NCBI GenBank assembly: GCA_004294095.1
Contig: RDZR01000053.1
Location: 1-36,844 of the forward strand
Direction of reading: 5' to 3'
Length of the DNA: 36,844 nt
From: Verrucomicrobiota bacterium
GTDB taxonomy: Bacteria > Verrucomicrobiota > Verrucomicrobiia > Verrucomicrobiales > Akkermansiaceae
Both the position numbers and the translations under genes were made by a program. Below, piece after piece: positions 31,550 through 36,844 of the stretch; within the stretch, counting starts at the first letter, position 1; each line of letters begins with the position of its first letter. The notes below the pieces were generated by a model. That model searched no databases and had not been told where the DNA came from. It saw only the letters and a list, made by a program, of their open reading frames with translations.

Positions 31550-33427
31550 TCACAACTGCCGCGTGGCGATGTGATGCAGCAATGATTCGAGGAATTCCTC
31601 CAATGGCCGCGTGATCAATTCTTCCGAATCGCGTTGGCGGATGGAAACGGTGCCTTCATCCACTTCTTTTTGACCAAGCACCACCATATAAGGCACCCGT
31701 TCGAGGCGCGCGTTGCGAATTTTTGCGCCGACTTTGTCTGAGCTGCGATCGATGCTGACCCGAATTCCCGCGTCAGCAAATCGCGCCGTGACCTTCTCCG
31801 CCGCTTCCATGGTTTTTTCCGAAATCGGGATCACACGCACTTGCTCAGGCGCGAGCCATGCTGGAAATTTCCCCTCAAAATGCTCGATGAGCAGTCCGGT
31901 AAATCGTTCTAACGAACCAAACGGCGCGCGATGAATCATCACCGGAACGTGCGGCGCATTGTCGGGCCCGATGTAGGTCAAACCAAAACGAACCGGCAAC
32001 GTGTAATCCACTTGCACCGTGCCGAGCTGCCAATCGCGACCAATCACATCTTTGACGACAAAATCGATTTTCGGACCATAAAAAGCAGCTTCTCCCAGCT
32101 CTTCGGTATATTCTACGCCGAGTGTTTTCACCGCGTGACGAATCGCCGCTTCCGCTTTATCCCAATTTTCCGCCGAGCCGACGTATTTGTCCGACGCAGG
32201 ATCGCGCAACGATAGCCGCACTCGATAATCATTCATGCCGAGGGTATGAAAAACTTTTTTCACCAAATCTAAGCAGCCGGTGAGCTCCTCAGCCACTTGA
32301 TCCGGCGTGCAAAATAAATGCGCATCGTCTTGGGTGAAGCCACGCACACGCGTCATTCCGCCTAGCTCGCCTGATTGCTCCCAACGATAGACAGTTCCAA
32401 ATTCCGCCAAACGAACTGGCAAATCTCGATACGAATGATGCTCGCTCGCGTAAATTTTAATATGATGCGGGCAATTCATCGGCTTGAGCAAATAGCCCTC
32501 GTAAGTGCCATCTGATAGACCGTTGATCAGGCTCGCACAGCTTGCATCTTCATCCGCCAAACGATCTAACACATCCCGCTCCGCAATCGCCGGATACTGG
32601 CTTTCCTGATAGTAAGGAAAATGGCCTGACGTCCGGTAAAGATCGAGCTTGCCAATGTGCGGAGTGAAAACTTGTGAGTAGCCCTGTTTGTCGAGCTCCT
32701 GCGTGATAAATTCCTGCAACGAGCGCCGCACCAACGCTCCTTTCGGCTTCCATAAAATCAGCCCCTGGCCGACCATTTCATCAATGTGAAAAAGCCCCAA
32801 CTCACGGCCAAGACGGCGATGGTCCCGGCGCTTCGCTTCTTCTAACCGTTGCAAGTGATCTTCTAACAGCTCTTTGCTTTCAAACGCCGTTCCATAAACA
32901 CGCTGCAGTTGGCCTCTCGATTCATCACCCATGTAAAAGGACGACGAAACGGACATCAATTTGATGTTTTTACACTTCGATGTGTAGCCGACGTGTGGGC
33001 CGGCGCAAAGATCGATGAAATCTCCATTCTGATAGCAAGAAATAGGCTCATCTAACGGAATTTTTTCAATCAAGTCGAGTTTGAAGCGCGATGGATTACC
33101 CGGTCTATCTGTTAGACCACCCAGACGCCCTGATTCTGCTAGAGTCATCGCCTCGTCCCGAGTCACCACGCGCGATTCAAATTTTTGATTTTCTTTGGCG
33201 ATTTTTTTCATCTCCGCTTCGATTTTCTCGAAGTCGTCCGGAGTCACGCGGTGCTTCATCTCAAAGTCGTAATAAAAGCCATTTTCGATCGGCGGCCCGT
33301 AGGCAAATTGCGCGTCTGGCCACAGCCGTAAAATCGCGGTGGCCATGACGTGAGCGGACGAGTGCCGGAGGCGCTCGATGTCCGTCATTTGTGCGCGTTC
33401 TTCGAGGGTTTTTCGATCCGATGACAT
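31550..33427 (-). CDS. thrS: Threonyl-tRNA synthetase lacking the TGS domain
   Basis: Charges tRNA-Thr. Its 625 residues begin almost directly with the editing domain (RHSSAHVMA, with H22 and H26), which also has C141 and H145 (DLCAGPHV), so editing of Ser-tRNA should work. The catalytic core has the three zinc ligands C319 (KPMNCPHH), H370 (DDAHLFC) and H499 (VMIHRAPFGS), and motif 2 near FGTVYRWEQSGEL. The anticodon domain ends the protein (VRVIPISEK, AKIRNARLERVPYMVVLGQK). Compared with E. coli it lacks the N-terminal TGS domain of about 60 residues but has an insertion of about 25-30 residues before MNCPHH (about 277-308). No T-box leader or strong Shine-Dalgarno sequence is seen. Confidence 0.97.
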   Translation of the reverse strand: MSSDRKTLEERAQMTDIERLRHSSAHVMATAILRLWPDAQFAYGPPIENGFYYDFEMKHRVTPDDFEKIEAEMKKIAKENQKFESRVVTRDEAMTLAESGRLGGLTDRPGNPSRFKLDLIEKIPLDEPISCYQNGDFIDLCAGPHVGYTSKCKNIKLMSVSSSFYMGDESRGQLQRVYGTAFESKELLEDHLQRLEEAKRRDHRRLGRELGLFHIDEMVGQGLILWKPKGALVRRSLQEFITQELDKQGYSQVFTPHIGKLDLYRTSGHFPYYQESQYPAIAERDVLDRLADEDASCASLINGLSDGTYEGYLLKPMNCPHHIKIYASEHHSYRDLPVRLAEFGTVYRWEQSGELGGMTRVRGFTQDDAHLFCTPDQVAEELTGCLDLVKKVFHTLGMNDYRVRLSLRDPASDKYVGSAENWDKAEAAIRHAVKTLGVEYTEELGEAAFYGPKIDFVVKDVIGRDWQLGTVQVDYTLPVRFGLTYIGPDNAPHVPVMIHRAPFGSLERFTGLLIEHFEGKFPAWLAPEQVRVIPISEKTMEAAEKVTARFADAGIRVSIDRSSDKVGAKIRNARLERVPYMVVLGQKEVDEGTVSIRQRDSEELITRPLEEFLESLLHHIATRQL

Positions 33428-33462
33428 AGGAAAAAAATTGAGTAAAAAATGTTAGAAAAATT

Positions 33463-34779
33463 TCAGCGATCCATGAGGGCGAACTTCAGCTCGGCCTCCG
33501 AGACCACTTGGCCATTGACCAAGCAACGGCAGCGAGTCTGCCCAATTGAGCCGCGCTGCTTGAGCACTTCGCTCTCGATGAATAAGGTATCGCCTGGGAA
33601 AACCGGGCGCCGCCATTTGACGTTATCGGCACTCATGAAGTAGCCGATTTTCCCGCTGTTTTCAGGTTTACGCAGCATCAGCACCGAAGAAACTTGGGCC
33701 ATCGCTTCGAGTTGAAATACGCCAGGCATGATCGGATGGCCGGGAAAGTGCCCCACAAAATACGGCTCGTTGATCGAGACGTTTTTAGTCGCAATGCACG
33801 TATTTTCTCCACGGCAATCGATGATGCGATCGACCATCAGCATTGGATAACGGTGCGGCAAAATTTTCATCACCTCGTTGATATCGAGCACGCTCTCGCC
33901 ATCGGGAATGGAAACGGCCGTCGGCACCATTGCACGCATCCTCGCGTATTCGGCTTTGAGTGTGGCAGCCATCCGCGTGTTCGGCCCGTGGCCGGGCTTG
34001 ACCGCAATCACATGTCCTAAAATCCGCACGCCGGAGAGCATCAAATCACCAATCAAATCGAGTGCTTTGTGCCGTGCAAATTCATTTTCAAAACGCAGAG
34101 CTTCCTTGGACATCACTTCGCTGCCGCGGATGACGACGGCGCTTTCCAGCGAGCCACCTTTGATCAAGCCTTTATCTAACAGTGGTTTGACATCTTCGTA
34201 AAAAACAAACGTGCGGGCTTTGCTAATTTCCGTCTCGTATGTTTGCGGCGTGACTTCGGTGGTGAAATATTGGGTGAATCGTCCATCGGGGCCCACATTG
34301 GTCACTGAGACGCGAAACGTCTTGGATGGAAAAATGGAAATGATCGTGCCATCGCCCATTTCTTGATGAATCGGCTCACGAATTTCCCAAACTTTTCGCG
34401 GAGCGTCTTGAGCAACAACTCCCGCTTTTTTGATCATTTCCACAAATGGCCAAGACGAGCCATCCCCAATCGGCGGCTCGTTGGAATCCATTTCGATCAA
34501 CGCATTGTCCACTCCCATGCCCGTCAGCGCGGAAATGAGATGCTCAACAGTGTGAACTTTCACCGAGCCTTCAGCCAACGTCGTCGCCCGCTCGACAGTC
34601 TGCACCTTATCAACATCCGCAGCGATGAATGGCTGGTCCGGTAAATCGATGCGGCGAAATTTAAACCCATGCCCCGTAGGAGCGGGCTTGAGAGTAAGCG
34701 TCACCTTCTGCCCAGTGTGCAGCGATGTTCCTTCGATCTTGGCAGAGCCTGCGAGTGTGTGTTGCGTCGTGGCGGACAT
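33463..34779 (-). CDS. Bifunctional LpxC-FabZ: lipid A deacetylase and hydroxyacyl-ACP dehydratase
   Basis: A 438-residue fusion. The N-terminal LpxC part (about 1-290) performs the committed step of lipid A synthesis, with zinc ligands H80 (VHTVEHL), H237 and D241 (FARHKALDLIGDL); the downstream conserved H256 (ILGHVIAV) is also present. The C-terminal FabZ part (about 298-438) has ILPHRYPMLMVDRI, NEPYFVGHFPGHPIMPGV and FQLEAMAQVSS, carrying the active-site His and Glu. Such fusions are known in Bacteroidetes and Verrucomicrobia. It shows the organism makes lipid A and is a diderm. It lies 35 bp upstream of thrS, same direction. Confidence 0.97.
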   Translation of the reverse strand: MSATTQHTLAGSAKIEGTSLHTGQKVTLTLKPAPTGHGFKFRRIDLPDQPFIAADVDKVQTVERATTLAEGSVKVHTVEHLISALTGMGVDNALIEMDSNEPPIGDGSSWPFVEMIKKAGVVAQDAPRKVWEIREPIHQEMGDGTIISIFPSKTFRVSVTNVGPDGRFTQYFTTEVTPQTYETEISKARTFVFYEDVKPLLDKGLIKGGSLESAVVIRGSEVMSKEALRFENEFARHKALDLIGDLMLSGVRILGHVIAVKPGHGPNTRMAATLKAEYARMRAMVPTAVSIPDGESVLDINEVMKILPHRYPMLMVDRIIDCRGENTCIATKNVSINEPYFVGHFPGHPIMPGVFQLEAMAQVSSVLMLRKPENSGKIGYFMSADNVKWRRPVFPGDTLFIESEVLKQRGSIGQTRCRCLVNGQVVSEAELKFALMDR

Positions 34780-34881
34780 GGAGGCGGAGAATCCATGCTA
34801 AAGAGCAAGGGATCAAGCAGGAATCCAACAAGTCGATACTCGCCAGCAAAGATTCGTCACATTCCCACCGAGGGAAATTTC

Positions 34882-36006
34882 TTACGCCGGCTGGCTTGCG
34901 GCGATGCGTTGCATTTCTCGCATCATGCTGCGTGTCTCGTTCTGCCACTCTCTGAGCTTTTCTCTGGAGAGCTGCATGCGAGATGCCATCGATGCTTCCA
35001 GCTCGTGATAATTTGCGGCAAGCCGCTCGACGACTTCGCGCGCCGCGGCACTGGCACGGCATGCTGGGGAGCTCGCGGCCTTTTGGATTTCTGCTAATTT
35101 TTGCTGTGCCCGTCGATGAGCCTCACCCATTTCAGCAAGCAAAATTTTACTATCAGGAACGCGGCGTAATCCTTCAACTAGGCCGACTTTTGATAGCAGC
35201 CAAATCGTCCACTTGCTCGGATCCCATTGCCATGGTTTGACTCCGTTGCGGTAATCATGTTGGAACTCGTGATGGTAATTATGATAGCCCTCTCCAAAGG
35301 TGAAAAATGCCATGAGCGCACTATCGCGAGCACTGTGGCTCGTTGAATATGGCTGTCGGCCCAACGTATGGCAAAGTGAATTGATAAAAAATGTGCAGTG
35401 CTGGGCAATCACGATCCGTGCCACCCCCGCCAGCAAAAACCCGCCGAGCGCGCCAATTTGCGGATTGAGCCCGAAGGACCAATTCCAGAGCGCACCCAAG
35501 GCCGCTGGCAAAATCAAACCAATGACCAATCCAATCCAATGCACGTAGCGATGTTGCAACATCACCCATTTATCTTTCCGAAGATCGGCGACGTTGTCCA
35601 TCGGCGGTTCGGGATTTAGCTTGAAGAGCAACCAACCGATGTGCGCCCAGAAAAATCCTTTGGAAATGTCATACGGATCGTCGTCGTGATCCACATGCTT
35701 GTGATGGCGGCGATGATCGGATGCCCAATTTAAGCATGAATTTTCAAAAGCACATGCACCAAAAATGAGGGTGAAAATTTTCACCGGAGCCTTCGCTTTG
35801 AATGACAGGTGAGAAAATAACCGATGGTATCCGACGGTGATGCTCAGCATCGTGGCCGAGAGATAAAAGAAAAACATCGAGAATTGAAACCAATCCATGC
35901 CGAAGTTGATGATGTAAATAGGAACGCCAATCAAAGCGATGAGGGCAGTTCCGATCAGGAAAGAACTGGTAATCCAGTTCACGCGATAAAATGGGATTCG
36001 ATTCAT
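34882..36006 (-). CDS. Membrane fatty-acid (acyl-CoA delta-9 type) desaturase with C-terminal coiled coil
   Basis: A 374-residue integral membrane di-iron desaturase. The three histidine boxes are HRLFSH (61-66), HRRHH (98-102) and HNYHH (242-246, in GEGYHNYHHEF). Hydrophobic segments lie at about 12-34, 42-60, 76-90, 158-178 and 185-205. The first 290 residues match the delta-9 acyl-CoA/lipid desaturase family; the last 85 (AEMGEAHRRAQQKLAEIQKA and on, then LREWQNETRSMMREM) form a charged helix-rich, probably coiled-coil tail absent from most members. It converts saturated to monounsaturated acyl chains using oxygen and reductant. It lies 102 bp upstream of lpxC-fabZ. Confidence 0.93.
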   Translation of the reverse strand: MNRIPFYRVNWITSSFLIGTALIALIGVPIYIINFGMDWFQFSMFFFYLSATMLSITVGYHRLFSHLSFKAKAPVKIFTLIFGACAFENSCLNWASDHRRHHKHVDHDDDPYDISKGFFWAHIGWLLFKLNPEPPMDNVADLRKDKWVMLQHRYVHWIGLVIGLILPAALGALWNWSFGLNPQIGALGGFLLAGVARIVIAQHCTFFINSLCHTLGRQPYSTSHSARDSALMAFFTFGEGYHNYHHEFQHDYRNGVKPWQWDPSKWTIWLLSKVGLVEGLRRVPDSKILLAEMGEAHRRAQQKLAEIQKAASSPACRASAAAREVVERLAANYHELEASMASRMQLSREKLREWQNETRSMMREMQRIAASQPA

Positions 36007-36181
36007 TCCAATAGTTCTTAAAATTCAAATGTTGCCGACCAATCGCCGGGGTGTTGCTCTAAACGCCAGCATGTTTGCTGAAACGCTGGGTGCCGTATGG
36101 ATTGCAAAACCGCACTCGGAATAAGCCAGCTGCTAAAATCATGCAAGTCCTGCTTTTTTTAATTTCCACAAACGTTCTTGC

Positions 36182-36210
36182 TTGACATGCATCCACAGCT
36201 CGCGAATATC
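36182..36210 (+). promoter_or_regulatory. Candidate rpsU promoter
   Basis: A perfect -35 TTGACA (36182-36187) is followed after 17 bp by AATATC (36205-36210), only a weak -10. Nested inverted repeats start at the -10 and run on downstream (AATATCC / GGATATT at 36205-36211 and 36230-36236, and the palindrome CTACACGTGTAG at 36219-36230), which would fall in or near the start of the transcript. Confidence 0.35.
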
Positions 36211-36218
36211 CCGCTCCC

Positions 36219-36230
36219 CTACACGTGTAG
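36219..36230. repeat. 12-bp perfect palindrome upstream of rpsU
   Basis: CTACACGTGTAG reads the same on both strands and is bracketed on one side by AATATCC (36205-36211) and overlaps its complement GGATATT (36230-36236). It could be a protein-binding site or a weak leader hairpin. It lies 32 bp before the rpsU ATG. Confidence 0.5.
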
Positions 36231-36262
36231 GATATTCATTTTAACCAACCAATACTGACAGC

Positions 36263-36490
36263 ATGCGTGGAGTGACCATGAAAAAAGGAGAGCCAGTTGA
36301 CCGCGCTCTCAAACGCTTAAAAACGAAACTCGATAGCGAAGGCATCCTCGAGGAAATGCGCCGTCGCCGCTCGTTTGAAACTCCGACCGAGCGCAAACAA
36401 CGCAAACTGCGCACCGCTTCCAAGCGCAATAAAATTCGCTGGCGCTTCTCGAATGCTCCTGCCGCAGAAGTCACCGAGGCAGCCGAGTAG
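36263..36490 (+). CDS. rpsU: 30S ribosomal protein S21 (bS21)
   Basis: A small basic protein near the anti-Shine-Dalgarno end of 16S rRNA. Its 75 residues run MRGVTMKKGEPVDRALKRLK, then EGILEEMRRRRSFETPTERK and a basic tail (KRNKIRWRFSNAP), matching bS21 with a slightly longer C-terminus. I prefer the ATG at 36263, which keeps the family's N-terminal strand; an ATG at 36278 has a better ggag upstream. The stop is TAG. It is the only confident plus-strand gene, divergent from the desaturase, and ends about 50 bp before a clear terminator. Confidence 0.93.
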   Translation: MRGVTMKKGEPVDRALKRLKTKLDSEGILEEMRRRRSFETPTERKQRKLRTASKRNKIRWRFSNAPAAEVTEAAE

Positions 36491-36540
36491 TTCATAGAGC
36501 CGCCAACATCACGGCGAAACATTTCTGCTAGATTCACAAA

Positions 36541-36569
36541 CGGACGCTCCACCAAGCGTCCGTTTTTTT
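36541..36569 (+). terminator. Intrinsic terminator of rpsU
   Basis: CGGACGCT, a six-base loop, AGCGTCCG, then seven T: a perfect 8-bp stem with a T-run on the plus strand. A short A-run just before it could make it work weakly in the other direction too. Confidence 0.92.
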
Positions 36570-36844
36570 GCTTATGGTAAAAAACGATGACACATCCGAG
36601 AATTTAGTGGTTAGCAGGTAAATCTCAGGGCCAGCACGACGAGAATTTTTCACCACATCGTAGCGGAAATCAGCTGGCTTACTAAGTCGTAACCGAGGTT
36701 CACTTGGGTGGCTGGGGCGCTGCCGAGTTGCTTGCGAAGCGCACTCCAAAGTGTCACCAAAGTGGCGGCGATCTCCGGTCGCCGTTCTTAATCTCCGGTC
36801 TTCAATTTCAAATCCTCACCCGCAAATCGCGCATGCTCCACAAC
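36570..36844. other. Right edge, no gene supported
   Basis: I see no convincing gene. It contains short repeats: the 10-bp direct repeat atctccggtc (36771-36780 and 36791-36800), an inverted repeat CGGCGA-7 nt-TCGCCG (36766-36784), and ccaaagtg twice near 36746-36765. A minus-strand frame of 71 codons covering 36534-36749 overlaps the terminator and is probably chance. Confidence 0.45.

Noticed and set aside
36534..36749. 71-codon minus-strand frame
   Set aside because: It covers the rpsU terminator, lacks any motif and has no clear start signal.

Overview
The window most likely comes from a member of the Verrucomicrobiota (phylum-level inference, moderate confidence). The pointers are an LpxC-FabZ fusion, repeated N-x-GQLK motifs at the start of a giant secreted protein, a bS21 beginning MRGVT, weak or absent Shine-Dalgarno sequences before many genes, and envelope genes of a diderm. 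Nearly everything is on the minus strand; the one confident plus-strand gene is rpsU at the far right.

Layout from left to right. (1) 1-6556 is the first 2185 codons of a giant secreted protein with an SpvB-like region, eight FG-GAP/VCBS-type calcium-binding repeats and a long RHS/YD-repeat section; its C-terminus lies outside the window. Just upstream (6669-8048) is a secreted fibre-like protein with 17-residue NTAIG repeats. (2) 8453-10371 is an IS1634-like insertion sequence. (3) 10556-11188 is an unrecognised protein. (4) 11275-26912 is one very long ribosomal-protein array, transcribed right to left: rpsL, rpsG, fusA, rpsJ, rplC, rplD, rplW, rplB, rpsS, a non-ribosomal secreted coiled-coil gene, rplV, rpsC, rplP, rpmC, rpsQ, rplN, rplX, rplE, rpsH, rplF, rplR, rpsE, rplO, secY, map. 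tuf, rpsN and rpmD are missing from their usual places, and the array stops after map with no infA, rpsM, rpsK, rpsD, rpoA or rplQ.

(5) 27159-31468 is an envelope and protein-handling cluster: a zinc-ribbon TPM-type protein split by an in-frame TAG, a membrane TPM-type protein, a TPMT-like methyltransferase, a trypsin/HtrA-like protease with an intact triad, and an overlapping pseudoprotease that has lost His and Ser and carries its PDZ-like domain inside the protease fold. (6) 31550-36006 holds thrS (no TGS domain), lpxC-fabZ and a fatty-acid desaturase, linking lipid A and fatty acid synthesis. (7) rpsU reads the other way at 36263-36490 and ends at a clear intrinsic terminator.

The most unusual points are the secreted coiled-coil gene inside the S10 operon (19855-20580), the protease/pseudoprotease pair (27159-29136), the amber-split TPM gene (30812-31468), the compositional mosaic in the RHS gene, and a perfect 13-bp hairpin between rplO and secY. 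No tRNA, rRNA or CRISPR array was recognised.
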